From contig NZ_JACIBV010000001.1 in assembly GCF_014195505.1 (NCBI RefSeq), positions 1 through 64,000 of the forward strand: a stretch of 64,000 bases of DNA. The letters run 5' to 3'. Source of the DNA: Nonomuraea dietziae. GTDB lineage: Bacteria; Actinomycetota; Actinomycetes; Streptosporangiales; Streptosporangiaceae. Each line of letters opens with the position of its first letter. Position 1 is the stretch's first letter. Shown piece by piece: positions 1-7,884 of this stretch. Both the position numbers and the translations under genes were made by a program. Below the pieces are notes generated by a model. That model was not told the origin of the DNA. It worked only from the letters and a program-made list of their open reading frames with translations, and made no database searches.

Positions 1-300
1 CCAGCAGTGCCAGGCGGCCCAGGCTCGCCAGCCAGGAGGAGACCTCCGGCCGGAGCTCGAGTTCTTCGGCGCTTCGCAGCCCGGCCCGCCGCATCCGCGC
101 GGACTCCGCGTAGTCGCCGGGCCGCGGTGTACGACTCGGATCGGACCTGGGGCCATCATCGGATGCTGATCGGGCGGCGTAGCGAGGTCGTGTCGGACAT
201 TCAGCAAGACCGCCGTCGTCGTCATCACCGCGAAGTCCGCCGGGCGCAAGGTCTTCGGCCTCGCCACCGCAGGCGTCCGTCTCGCTTGACCTCTTGCGCG
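1..300. other. left edge, no confident gene
   Basis: No complete gene is visible. One plus-strand frame stays open from about position 150 to a TGA at 287-289 and reads like the tail of a protein (ending AGRKVFGLATAGVRLA), but no start or family can be named because the window edge cuts it. It may be the 3' remnant of a gene lying to the left. Confidence 0.3.
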
Positions 301-1203
301 TCAGTCCGGAAGCCAGTGCAGCTCGTGCGCCAGGGTTTTGGCGACGGCACGGATGCGGCGGTGTAGCGGCGACTGCTCGCGTGGGAGGACCAGGTGGATC
401 GTCAGGCTGGGCGCGCCCCGCAGCGGTCGCCAGGTGAGACCGGCCGGTGCTGCCGTGACCGCGGCTTCTCCGGCCGGGGCGAGGGTGACCCCGTCGCGCA
501 GGTCGCGCTGAGACATGTCGAAAGAGACTGCGGGCGTGTGGAATCGGGGGTGTGGTCGGGTGTCTCGGAACAGTCCGGACAGCTGATCGTGGATCACGGG
601 GTTGGCCGCACGGTCCGGGAGTCGCAGCGGATACGCGGCCGCGTCGGCGATCTCGATCTCCGGGTATTCGGCCAGCGGATGGTGCTGCGCCAGCTGGACC
701 CCGACGCGCATACGCCGCAGCAGGAACCGGCGCACGCCACGGCCCGGCTGTTCACCGCGGGTGATCCCGGCATCGATGCGGCCGTCGGCGACCGCGGGGG
801 AGATCTCCGGTGTCGCCATCGGGACCGCGCCGACCTCGAGTCCGCTGTTGCCGCGAATCAGTCTGTCCACCAGGGCCGGTGCCGTCTCGGCCCCGGCGCT
901 GAGGCTGTATCCGATGCGCACCGTGCCCAGTTCACCGGCCGCCGCGCTCCGGGCGGTGTCCCATGCCCGGTCCAGCGCCGCCAGCGCGGGCGGCGCGGAC
1001 TCCGCCAGAGCCGCACCGGCCGTGGTCAATACGACGCTACGCGTGTTGCGGACCAGCAGGGCCGTACCGAGTTCCGCCTCCAATCGGCGCATCCGGGCGC
1101 TGAGTGCGGGCTGTGCGATACCGATCCGTGCGGCCGCGCGGGTGAAGTTCAACTCCTGCGCCAGCACCAGGAAGTACCGCAAGCTCACCGTATCCGGCGC
1201 CAC
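301..1203 (-). CDS. LysR family transcriptional regulator
   Basis: A DNA-binding regulator of about 300 residues, the normal LysR length. The N-terminal winged helix-turn-helix covers residues 1-60 (LRYFLVLAQELNFTRAAARI, then QPALSARMRRLE), followed by the two-lobed effector-binding domain. The start is placed at the GTG at 1203 because GGGAGG lies just upstream and the LysR domain begins a few residues later; an earlier in-frame codon would add an unconserved tail. It is divergent from the DUF1330 gene, with about 190 bp between them, so that gene is its most likely target. The effector is unknown. Confidence 0.9.
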   Translation of the reverse strand: MAPDTVSLRYFLVLAQELNFTRAAARIGIAQPALSARMRRLEAELGTALLVRNTRSVVLTTAGAALAESAPPALAALDRAWDTARSAAAGELGTVRIGYSLSAGAETAPALVDRLIRGNSGLEVGAVPMATPEISPAVADGRIDAGITRGEQPGRGVRRFLLRRMRVGVQLAQHHPLAEYPEIEIADAAAYPLRLPDRAANPVIHDQLSGLFRDTRPHPRFHTPAVSFDMSQRDLRDGVTLAPAGEAAVTAAPAGLTWRPLRGAPSLTIHLVLPREQSPLHRRIRAVAKTLAHELHWLPD

Positions 1204-1391
1204 GTGCCCTCCCTGCCGATTGATAACGATCCGTTCTGAGTCTATCCCGTACCGATCTTTCCCTCGACCGCACATCAAGCCCTAACCTGCGCATATGACG
1301 ATTCAACTGACCGCAGTACCCGTCGCCGGGATCGATCGATCTGAGTGTCAATTCGAAGTCGGACGTGTCCGGCCCAACACAGGAGGTTTCC

Positions 1392-1697
1392 ATGGCTAAG
1401 GGTTACTGGGTCAGTGTCTACCCCGCCATTTCCGACCCTGAGAGGCTGACTGCCTACGACAAGCTGGCCGGTCCGGCTGTCCAGGCTGGGGGCGGGCGCG
1501 TCCTGTCCCGGATCCCGTCCCACGGCGGTCGAGTCGTCGCCCACGAGGCCGGAATCACGCAGCGCGTCGTTCTGATCGAGTTCGACAGCTTTGAACAGGC
1601 CGTCGCGGCATACGAGAGCGAGGCATACCAGAAGGCGCTGGTGGCCCTCCCCGGCGGCGTCGAGCGCGACTTCCGCATCATCGAAGGCATCGACTGA
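1392..1697 (+). CDS. DUF1330 family protein
   Basis: A 101-residue ferredoxin-like alpha/beta-barrel protein of the DUF1330 family. The family signature is visible: an early GYWVSVYPAISDPERL strand, a central RVVLIEFDSFEQA strand and the YESEAYQKAL helix. The ATG at 1392 is chosen because AGGAGG sits five bases upstream. The biochemical role of the family is not established. Divergence from the LysR gene suggests LysR-controlled expression. A second DUF1330 gene is cut by the right edge of the window. Confidence 0.85.
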   Translation: MAKGYWVSVYPAISDPERLTAYDKLAGPAVQAGGGRVLSRIPSHGGRVVAHEAGITQRVVLIEFDSFEQAVAAYESEAYQKALVALPGGVERDFRIIEGID

Positions 1698-2046
1698 CCG
1701 GCGGGCCCAGCCATCGCTGAGCATCCGTCACCTGATACGTACACGGTGCTGAACGACGACTCACGAGACGAGTTCGAAGCCATGCCCCGCGTCCCAGTTC
1801 GTCGTCGACGTCCTCGACGGCCTGATCCCTGTCGGGCGGATCGAAGAAGCGACGCGACGTCCGGGCCAGCTGGACTGTCTCGCTGACCTCGTCGACGAAA
1901 CTCATCCTCGCCCGAAGCGAACCGCGAACCGCTTCTCACACGACAGATCGGTCCAGCGAGCACAAGGCTTCGATGATCAGGGGCGCATCCTGCATCCATC
2001 TGCCGTGTGCCCCGTCGGGACTACTCAGAGTACTGATATTCAGTTT
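1698..2046. other. gap with no supported gene
   Basis: About 350 bases between the DUF1330 gene and an inverted repeat. A minus-strand frame at 1678-1905 opens with MSFVDEVSETVQLARTSRRF, which looks protein-like, but it overlaps the end of the DUF1330 gene, has no recognisable family and no good ribosome site. I see no supported gene. Confidence 0.4.
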
Positions 2047-2098
2047 GAAGAACCGCAGGTCAAGTCCTCTTTCGAGGGGTTTCGATCTGCGGTTCTTC
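2047..2098. repeat. perfect 12-bp inverted repeat with nested hairpin
   Basis: GAAGAACCGCAG at 2047-2058 and CTGCGGTTCTTC at 2087-2098 are exact complements. Inside the 28-base loop a second stem, CCTCT/AGGGG (one G-T pair), closes on a TTCG tetraloop at 2071-2074. The structure would fold in either transcript. It may be a terminator, the end of a lost mobile element or a structured RNA; nothing nearby decides between these. Confidence 0.6.
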
Positions 2099-2139
2099 TG
2101 TTGTTGAAGTAGCCCAGGGGCGCGCCTGGCTGCGCCAGG

Positions 2140-2561
2140 ATGGCGCACTGGAGCCGGCGACGGCGTGGTGCGGTGCGGTGGGCCAGCACCCGCGCCGACC
2201 TGCCCAGGGTGCGGGTGTGGATCGGCCCCTACAAGAATCTGCATGGGGTGGTAGAGCCCACCATCCAGTTCAACGACTCCTTCGAGAACGACGGCCAGGG
2301 CAAGGACGCCCGATCGGCGAGCTGGCCTCGAAGGGCTCCCGCGACATCCTCGCCAGATGCTTGGCCAACCGTGAGGAGGAAAGCCTATGACGCCGACTTC
2401 TTGACGACGAGGAAGACATCGGCGCACTGCGGACGTGCGGAGAGCCCCATCCGACCATCCCCCTCGGGGACTACGGGTACTGCACGCGCTGCCCCTCCAC
2501 CACGCCCCACCACGTCCATCAGACCGTCAGGGGCGCCCAATGGACCCGCAGCGGGTCCTGA
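2140..2561 (+). pseudogene. two degenerate overlapping ORFs, plasmid/phage-like
   Basis: Two short reading frames are recoverable only by allowing frameshifts. The first reads VRVWIGPYKNLHGVVEPTIQ and onward to about 2308, then continues in another frame as IGELASKGSRDILARCLANR to a TGA at 2388-2390. The second starts with ATG at 2387, overlapping that stop and preceded by GGAGGAAA; it needs one inserted base near 2402 to read DDEEDIGALRTCGEPH and a Cys-rich segment (CGEPH...CTRC) to a TGA at 2559. The tight overlap indicates a former two-gene operon. I do not recognise the families; small genes like these are common on integrated plasmids and prophages. Confidence 0.4.
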
Positions 2562-2577
2562 CTCCGGGCCCGGCCCG

Positions 2578-2680
2578 CTACGCGGTCGGCAGGTCGGTGA
2601 GGTCGAGGCGCCGGTCCGTGCGCAGCTGGATCTCGCCGTAGGGCGTCATGTTGGTGTGGAACAGCGGGGTGAGGCCGGCT
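2578..2680 (-). pseudogene. short 3' remnant, possibly Tn3-type transposase tail
   Basis: A minus-strand frame of about 32 codons reads LTPLFHTNMTPYGEIQLRTD and RRLDLTDLPTA before a TAG at 2578-2580. The upstream side is closed by a TGA, so only a tail survives. The pattern LTPLF-(H/N)-N-PYG-RLDL resembles the extreme C-terminus of actinobacterial Tn3-family transposases from memory, but this is a weak match. It lies between the decayed ORF pair and the terC terminator, consistent with transposon debris. Confidence 0.35.
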
Positions 2681-2690
2681 GCTCACCTGA

Positions 2691-2723
2691 CGGAAGGATC
2701 GGGCTCGAGCCCGACCCCTTCCG
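2691..2723 (-). terminator. terC terminator hairpin
   Basis: CGGAAGG and CCTTCCG flank a perfect 16-bp palindrome (TCGGGCTCGAGCCCGA, 2699-2714). The stem begins three bases after the terC stop codon. There is no clear U-run, as is usual for actinomycete terminators. Confidence 0.7.
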
Positions 2724-2725
2724 TC

Positions 2726-3664
2726 TCAACGCTGCAGCTCTCGCCTTTCCGGCGCCGGCTCCCGGGTGGAGAGCCAGCCGGCGGCGACGGTGACGGAGAG
2801 GATGGCGGCGACCACCGCCAGGGAGACGCCCGTGGGAATCTTGTAGATCTCCAGCAGCAACATCTTCACGCCCACCCAGACCAGCACCAGGGCCAGGCCG
2901 AGCTTGAGGTAGGGAAAGCGGTGCATGAGCCCTGCGAGCATGAAGTACATCGCGCGCAGGCCCAGGATGGCGAAGGCGTTGGAGGTGAAGACGAGGAACG
3001 GCTCCGACGTGACGGCGAAGATCGCGGGGATGGAGTCCACGGCGAAGATCACGTCGGTCACCTCCACGAGCACGAGCACGGCCAGCAGCGGCGTGGCCAT
3101 CCACCTGCCGGCCCGGCGCACCAGGAACCGCTGCCCGTGGTAGTCGTCGGTAACGGGCATCACTCGGCGCAGGAGCCGCAGGGTCAGGCTGCGCCCAGGG
3201 TCGATCGTCTCGTCGCGGTGCCTGGCCATGCGGATGCCCGTCAGCACCAGGAAGGCGCCGAAGACGTACAGGATCCACGAGAAGCTCGCGATGAGCACGG
3301 AGCCGGCGGCGATGAAGACGCCGCGGAAGACCAGCGCGCCGATGACGCCGTAGAAGAGCACCCTGTGCTGGTAGCGCGGCGGCACGGCGAAGTAGCCGAA
3401 GATGATCGAGAAGACGAAGACGTTGTCCACGGCGAGCGACTTCTCGATGACGTAGCCGGCGAAGTACTGGCCGGCGAACTCGGCGCCCTGCCACCACCAG
3501 ATGACGGCGCCGAACCCGAGGCCGAGAGCCACCCAGATCGCCGACCACAGGGCGGCCTCGCGTATGCCGACCACGTGCGCGCGGCGATGGGTGAACAGGT
3601 CGATCGCCAGCATGACGGCGATCACGCCCAGCACTGCCGGCCAGGCCCAGAACGGCACATCCAC
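2726..3664 (-). CDS. TerC family integral membrane protein
   Basis: A 312-residue polytopic membrane protein of the TerC/Alx family, whose bacterial members handle metal ions, chiefly manganese efflux. Several hydrophobic helices are evident, with the family's acidic intramembrane motifs: EKSLAVDNVFVFSIIFGYF near residue 75 and LVEVTDVIFAVDSIPAIFAV near residue 200, plus the TSNAFAILGLRAMYF segment. The start is the GTG at 3664, preceded by GGAGGAGGA. The 140-base leader carries a yybP-ykoY-type riboswitch, which independently supports a manganese-related function. It is divergent from a small winged-helix regulator, and a strong hairpin ends the transcript. Confidence 0.92.
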   Translation of the reverse strand: MDVPFWAWPAVLGVIAVMLAIDLFTHRRAHVVGIREAALWSAIWVALGLGFGAVIWWWQGAEFAGQYFAGYVIEKSLAVDNVFVFSIIFGYFAVPPRYQHRVLFYGVIGALVFRGVFIAAGSVLIASFSWILYVFGAFLVLTGIRMARHRDETIDPGRSLTLRLLRRVMPVTDDYHGQRFLVRRAGRWMATPLLAVLVLVEVTDVIFAVDSIPAIFAVTSEPFLVFTSNAFAILGLRAMYFMLAGLMHRFPYLKLGLALVLVWVGVKMLLLEIYKIPTGVSLAVVAAILSVTVAAGWLSTREPAPERRELQR

Positions 3665-3804
3665 GGGAATCCTCCTCCGGTCCGTTGACGACCGGAGGTC
3701 TCCCTACCGCCCATCGGTGCTACCGCTGGACGGCACCGGAACCGGGCCGTGTGATGCGCACCGGCCGTACTGACGATCCCGACAGTTGAGGTACTCCCCT
3801 CCGC
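3665..3804 (-). promoter_or_regulatory. yybP-ykoY (Mn2+) riboswitch of terC
   Basis: The terC leader carries the hallmarks of the yybP-ykoY aptamer: GGGGAGTA near its 5' end (3799-3792), a GTCAGTACGG segment, and GGGAGACC near the 3' end (3704-3697). CGGAGG (3803-3798) can pair with CCTCCG (3698-3693) to close the P1 stem. The same 3' segment CCTCCGGTC (3698-3690) is also an exact complement of GACCGGAGG (3682-3674), which contains the first part of the ribosome-binding site. The two pairings exclude each other, which suggests that metal binding releases the Shine-Dalgarno sequence and turns translation on. Family identity is from recognised motifs; the switching model is inference. Confidence 0.8.
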
Positions 3805-3810
3805 CCCTTC

Positions 3811-3838
3811 ATGATACGAAATGTATTTCGTATGTCAA
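3811..3838 (-). promoter_or_regulatory. terC promoter with palindromic operator
   Basis: On the minus strand TTGACA (3838-3833) and TATCAT (3816-3811) are separated by 16 bases, a near-consensus promoter that would start the RNA about at the first base of the riboswitch. The spacer is filled by an inverted repeat, ATACGAAAT-GT-ATTTCGTAT (3814-3833). A repressor bound there would block both hexamers. The divergent winged-helix gene is the obvious candidate for that repressor. Confidence 0.75.
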
Positions 3839-3852
3839 CCAAAGGAGTATTC

Positions 3853-4146
3853 GTGACAGATCCCGGCGAGCTACGCGCGTGGACGTTCCTCAGCAACCAC
3901 GCCCACGTGCTGGTGTGCATCGGCCGCGACCCGGACATCACCATGCGGGAGGTCGCCGAGCAGGTCGGCATCACGTTGCGGGCGGTGCAGGGGATCGTCG
4001 CGCACCTGGTCGAGGAGGGCTATCTGGTGGTGGAACGCCACGGCCGCCACAACCATTACACGCTCGACCGGACCCGTCACCTGCGCCACCCGCTGGAACG
4101 GCACAGCACGGTAGGCGACCTGCTGGACGCGTTGTCACGGGACTGA
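3853..4146 (+). CDS. small winged-helix transcriptional regulator
   Basis: A 97-residue protein made almost entirely of one MarR-like winged helix-turn-helix: WTFLSNHAHVLVCIGRDPDI, then the recognition unit MREVAEQVGITLRAVQGIVA and the wing YLVVERHGRHNHYTL. The GTG at 3853 is chosen because AAAGGAG lies eight bases upstream; ATG codons further upstream fall inside the terC operator. No ligand domain is present, so it may act as a bare DNA-binding module. The palindrome in the shared intergenic region suggests that it controls itself and terC. Confidence 0.8.
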   Translation: MTDPGELRAWTFLSNHAHVLVCIGRDPDITMREVAEQVGITLRAVQGIVAHLVEEGYLVVERHGRHNHYTLDRTRHLRHPLERHSTVGDLLDALSRD

Positions 4147-4207
4147 GCAATCGTGGACGCGTGGGTCAGACTGCCAGCAGCCTCTCGAGCTCTCGCAGAC
4201 CGTCCCC

Positions 4208-4738
4208 ATGATCGCGTTCGCGGTGCCCTCGCCGCGATACCGCGCCGACACCGTCGGCAAAGACTCCCGCGGCTACGACGCCGACAAGAAGGTCAACGGA
4301 CGCAAGCGGTTCATCGTCACCGGCGCCGCCGGCCTGTTGATCATCGTCGCCGTGCTCGCGGCTTTGTGGCAGGACCGCGACGGCGGTAAGACCGCCCTTC
4401 TCGGTGCTTACCTGAGCAGCCCGATCCGTCACGTCTTCGCTGATCAAGGCTTCGCCGGCCGGTTCGTCGACTGGGCGAACACCACGCTCAAGACCACCGT
4501 CGAGATCGTGCGCAAACCCGCTGACCAACGTGGCTTCGCCGTTCACCCGCGCCGGCGGGTCGTGGAGAGACCCCTGGCCTGACTCACGGCGCACCGCTGT
4601 TGGGCCCGCGACTGCGAACGACACCCCGAGACCTCGGAAGCCGTCATCCGCTGGGCCGCCATCAACGGCATCCTCCGGCGGATCACCCGCGGACAACCGG
4701 CCCCCCGTCAGCTCCGCCGCACCTTCACCTGGACCTGA
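4208..4738 (+). pseudogene. broken IS5/IS4-type transposase
   Basis: The C-terminal half of a DDE transposase. TVGKDSRGYDADKKVNGRKR, the second catalytic Asp in FADQGFAGRFVDW and the Glu in RRVVERPLA are recognisable. The N-terminal half with the first catalytic Asp (normally IDSQSVK) is missing before about 4230. A TGA at 4580-4582 replaces the expected Trp codon of the conserved E-x-x-LAWL segment; beyond it the same frame continues (LTAHRCWARDCERHPETSEA) to a stop at 4736-4738. It is therefore truncated and carries a nonsense mutation. Confidence 0.85.
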
Positions 4739-4881
4739 TCAACGTCTCACACTGGCCAAGGAAGAGCCGGTCGCGGCGGTGTTCAGGTTTTGGACTCGCT
4801 GTCGTTTCCGTCCAAGACGGCTACCGCGGCCGTGATCTAGCGTGGACCTGGCAGCTCGCCCGAGTATGAGGAGACGGCACA

Positions 4882-5460
4882 GTGCGTAACTTGGTCTACA
4901 CCGGTTTCATGTCGCTCGACGGCGTCGTGGACTCGCCTGGCGGCGGGCCGGGGGAAGAACACCGCAGCGGCGGGTGGGTGGTCAAGGACCTCGAGTTCGT
5001 TCCCGAAGCCTGGTCGCTGAAGGGTGAGGAGCTCACCGACACGGCGGCGCTGATGTTCGGCCGCCGCAGCTACGAGGCGTTCGCGGCGGTCTGGCCTGGC
5101 TCGGAGGACCACGCCGGCTACAAGGAGCTGCCCAAGTATGTGGTGTCGAGCACGATGTCTGACGACGCCATCGTCAACGGGTGGGGGCCGACCACGATCC
5201 TGCGCTCGGCCGAGGACGTCGCCGCGCTCAAGGAGGGTGAGGGCGGCGCGATCTTCATCCACGGGAGCGCGGAGCTGGCCCGGCGGCTGTCAGACGCGGG
5301 CCTGATCGACCAGTACAACCTGCTCGTCTTCCCCGTGCTGCTCGGTGCCGGGAAGAGCCTGTTCGGCCGGGCCGACCGAGACAAGCACATGCTGACGCTG
5401 CGGGAATCGGAGAGCTACTCGAACGGGATCCTCAAGCTGGTCTACGAGGTCAAGCGCTGA
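4882..5460 (+). CDS. dihydrofolate reductase family (RibD C-terminal) protein
   Basis: A 192-residue protein of the RibD C-terminal/DHFR-like fold that usually binds NADPH. It shows the N-terminal VYTGFMSLDGVVDSPGGGPG, the FGRRSYEAFAAVWPG segment, KYVVSSTM, IFIHGSAELARRL and the nucleotide-binding tail VFPVLLGAGKSLFG. The start is the GTG at 4882, after GAGGAGA. The end overlaps the convergent AraC-type gene by 19 bases. The actual substrate is unknown; such stand-alone proteins are widespread in actinomycetes. Confidence 0.88.
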   Translation: MRNLVYTGFMSLDGVVDSPGGGPGEEHRSGGWVVKDLEFVPEAWSLKGEELTDTAALMFGRRSYEAFAAVWPGSEDHAGYKELPKYVVSSTMSDDAIVNGWGPTTILRSAEDVAALKEGEGGAIFIHGSAELARRLSDAGLIDQYNLLVFPVLLGAGKSLFGRADRDKHMLTLRESESYSNGILKLVYEVKR

Positions 5461-6152
5461 TCCAGGTCGAGGGCGATCGCGCCGCCGGCGCCCTTGCGCA
5501 GCTGCCTGACGGTGCGTCCGACGTAGGAGCGCAATGCCCGGGCCAGGTGCGGCTCGTCGAAGTAGTCAAGCTTGGCAACGACGTCGGCGGCCGGGTCGCC
5601 AGCAGCCAGCAGCTGCGCCGCCGCGCGGGCCCGCTCGATCTGCCGGACCGCGCCCCGCGTCAGTCCAGTCGCGGCGCGGAACCGGCGTTCGACCGTGCGC
5701 CCCGAGACGGCCGGGCGGTGACCCCGCACCACGTCGGTGACGAGCAGGTCACGGACCACGATCCCGGCCCGGACGAGACCCTCGACCAGAGCCTCGGCGT
5801 CGTCGGGGCCGGGCGTCTCCCAACGCGCGCCGTCCAGCCGGAACGTCCGGCGCGTGGTGTCGGGGAGCCCGATGCCCCCGTCGACCAGCGCCAGCGTGGG
5901 CACGGCCCGCAACGAGGTGCCCACGGCGAACTCGATGCCCGTAAAGGCCGCGCCCTCCGGCACCGGCGCCGTGCCGGTCCGGGTCTCGGGACCGGTGATG
6001 CCCGCGTACGCCCGGCCAGCGTGTTGCCAGAACACCAGGCCCCAACGCACCCCTGCGATGGACGTCATTGCAGTGACCTGCTCGCTCGTGCATGTCCACA
6101 CGGTGTCGACCCACGCCGAGTCCGACTCGCGCGTCTTGAACCGCAGTCCCAC
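5442..6152 (-). CDS. AraC family transcriptional regulator
   Basis: About 236 residues. An N-terminal sensing domain (SVAW-type opening, TSIAGVRWGLVFWQHAGRAY, GPETRTGTAPVPEGAAFTGI) is followed by a C-terminal AraC helix-turn-helix pair (SGRTVERRFRAATGLTRGAV; DYFDEPHLARALRSYVGRTV). The start is uncertain: the GTG at 6152 keeps the conserved RESDSAWVDTVW opening, but no strong ribosome site is visible. It converges on the RibD-like gene with a small overlap. Relatives are usually annotated as regulators of nearby oxidoreductase or hydrolase genes; the target is unknown here. Confidence 0.82.
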   Translation of the reverse strand: MGLRFKTRESDSAWVDTVWTCTSEQVTAMTSIAGVRWGLVFWQHAGRAYAGITGPETRTGTAPVPEGAAFTGIEFAVGTSLRAVPTLALVDGGIGLPDTTRRTFRLDGARWETPGPDDAEALVEGLVRAGIVVRDLLVTDVVRGHRPAVSGRTVERRFRAATGLTRGAVRQIERARAAAQLLAAGDPAADVVAKLDYFDEPHLARALRSYVGRTVRQLRKGAGGAIALDLDQRLTS

Positions 6153-6316
6153 GGGTGAAGGATACGTCGCTTCGCGTTCTCCGTGGCTTGCCCGGCTACG
6201 CGGCTTTGCGCTACGGCAAGCTGTGCGGGCTGCGCTGAACCGAGCCCAGGACCCGACGATGTGCTGCGAAGCGCAGCGCACGGACGAGGGTGGGCGGGCC
6301 GCATGGCCTCCAATGG

Positions 6317-6697
6317 TCATTCAACGGGGTCGGCGAGGACGAGCACCATGGAGTCGAGGAGGCGGCGCCAGTCGCCTTCGGGCATGTCATCGCGCTTGAG
6401 GCCGCGAGCGGCGGCCGCCAACGCATCCACCAGCCGGGCCTGGATCTGGTGCGACTCCTCCTCGCGAACAGCGGCCAGTCTGCGGACCGTCCTTTGAAAG
6501 TGGGGGGTCTGGGTGAGCCGGACGAGCGTAGGCGGGAGAGGCGGTTCGGCTGACGTGTCGCTAGTCGCGTTAGGTACCGACGAGGGACTACAACCGTTGC
6601 TCGCATTGTCGGCTCCTTCGTCCAGCTCGACGATGCTGATGTCGTGGTCGCGGAGCAGGCGCATGACGGTGGCGGGGGAGGGGTGCCGGCCCCTCAT
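6317..6697 (-). CDS. hypothetical protein, coupled to MarR gene
   Basis: A 126-residue predicted protein whose ATG overlaps the TGA of the upstream MarR gene (ATGA), the classic arrangement for translational coupling. It has a Ser/Pro/Asn-rich middle and a helical, charged C-terminus (VRRLAAVREEESHQIQARLV). No family is recognised. The opening PATVMRLLRDHDISIVEL could be one small helical domain. Coupling and codon use favour a real gene, but no homolog is recalled. Confidence 0.5.
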   Translation of the reverse strand: MRGRHPSPATVMRLLRDHDISIVELDEGADNASNGCSPSSVPNATSDTSAEPPLPPTLVRLTQTPHFQRTVRRLAAVREEESHQIQARLVDALAAAARGLKRDDMPEGDWRRLLDSMVLVLADPVE

Positions 6698-7170
6698 GGC
6701 CCCGCATTGGGCGCCCCGGTCTTGGCCTCATCTGCTACCCCTTCGCCCGACAGGAGGCCATCCATGAGGGCCTTGAGCGTCTTGGCGTCGTCCGGGCCGA
6801 GCCGGTCCAGCAGGTGACGTCGGGTGGCCGTCTCCAGTGTCGGCAACGTCGCGTCGATCACGTGCCTGCCTGCCGGGCATAGCGCGACCTCCACCCCGTT
6901 CGGAACCTTGTCGCGGGCCACGTAGCCGCGGTCGGCCATCCGGGTCAGCAGGTGCGACAGCCGCGTCCGATCCCAGCCGAGGGCGGCGGCGAGGGCGTTC
7001 TGCCGCAAACTCCCGCCGGACTCGTGCAGGCAGACCAAGACGCCCAGTTCCGGCTCAGAGACACCGGACGCCGCCGTGGTTTCGGCGATGACGGCGGCAC
7101 GGACTATCTCATGGGCGCGTTTCCACCGCAGCCACAGCTCAGTCGCCTCACCCGGCCCAACTGTTGACAT
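6694..7170 (-). CDS. MarR family transcriptional regulator
   Basis: A 158-residue MarR-type repressor. The winged helix is clear: ELGVLVCLHESGGSLRQNAL, AAALGWDRTRLSHLLTRMAD, and the wing RGYVARDKVPNGVEVALCPAG, flanked by dimerisation helices. The start codon lies inside a CTGTTGA-N4-TCAACAG palindrome, which points to autoregulation. It is divergent from a four-helix-type membrane protein gene with 63 bp between them, the likely co-regulated target, and overlaps the following hypothetical gene. Confidence 0.9.
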   Translation of the reverse strand: MSTVGPGEATELWLRWKRAHEIVRAAVIAETTAASGVSEPELGVLVCLHESGGSLRQNALAAALGWDRTRLSHLLTRMADRGYVARDKVPNGVEVALCPAGRHVIDATLPTLETATRRHLLDRLGPDDAKTLKALMDGLLSGEGVADEAKTGAPNAGP

Positions 7171-7178
7171 ATCAACAG
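7161..7178. promoter_or_regulatory. MarR-type operator palindrome
   Basis: CTGTTGA and TCAACAG, exact complements separated by CATA, cover the start codon of the MarR gene and lie 55 bp from the divergent membrane-protein gene. The size and position are typical of a MarR-dimer binding site. Confidence 0.65.
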
Positions 7179-7233
7179 CCTACTTTCTAGTGTTCGTCCC
7201 GACCACATAGCTCGATGTGCAAGGACTTCTCCG

Positions 7234-7764
7234 ATGCTCGATCCTCGACGGCACTACGCCAGCCTGCGCCTGGTGGCGCTACTCCCCCTCCTACTGTTCC
7301 TCCCCGCCGTGATCGCCTTCTTCACGGACCCAGACGTAGCGTGGGGAGAATACCTGGGCGTCTTCTTCCACCTCTCGATCCTCTTTCTGGTATCGCGCCT
7401 GGAGGCGGCGCCCTGGGCCAAAGCCGCAGGCTACGGCTGGGTGGCGCTCGATGTACTCGCCGGCATCCTCATGATCAACGCAGTCGAGTACGACACAGCT
7501 TGGGCGGTCCGGCTCGGCGGCCACGTCCTCGCCGGCGTCTGGATTGTGGCGAGTTCCCTGGTCAGCCGTTACTGGCCAGTCCGCGTGGTCGGCGTCATCA
7601 CCGGCGTCTGGCTCGCTGGCTACTCCTTCGTCGGTACCCTTCTCGCCGAGGAATTCCTGCGCCCGGCCGGAATCATGATCCTGGTCTGGTTCGCCCTCCT
7701 GGCGATTTTCCACCGCGACGATCCCGGGCACCCGGCGGCACCGACCAGCCCAGCGCCGGCCTGA
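7234..7764 (+). CDS. small integral membrane protein
   Basis: A 176-residue protein with about five or six hydrophobic segments: residues 10-30 (LVALLPLLLFLPAVIAFF), 40-60, 65-85 (GWVALDVLAGILMINAV), 90-110, 115-140 and 145-165, and a short proline-rich tail. No catalytic motif is visible and I do not recognise a named family. It is divergent from the MarR gene and shares its operator region, so it is likely a MarR-controlled membrane protein, perhaps linked to stress or drug response; that role is a guess from context. Confidence 0.75.
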   Translation: MLDPRRHYASLRLVALLPLLLFLPAVIAFFTDPDVAWGEYLGVFFHLSILFLVSRLEAAPWAKAAGYGWVALDVLAGILMINAVEYDTAWAVRLGGHVLAGVWIVASSLVSRYWPVRVVGVITGVWLAGYSFVGTLLAEEFLRPAGIMILVWFALLAIFHRDDPGHPAAPTSPAPA

Positions 7765-7884
7765 CGCGCGGTATACCCACAACCGGCGAGCCCTCGCCGC
7801 CGGGTTCGCGTGTCACCCGATGAGCAAATCACCCGCACTTCCTACGTGATCGACCTGATCGCTATGAGGCGCAGAAAACGGCGG

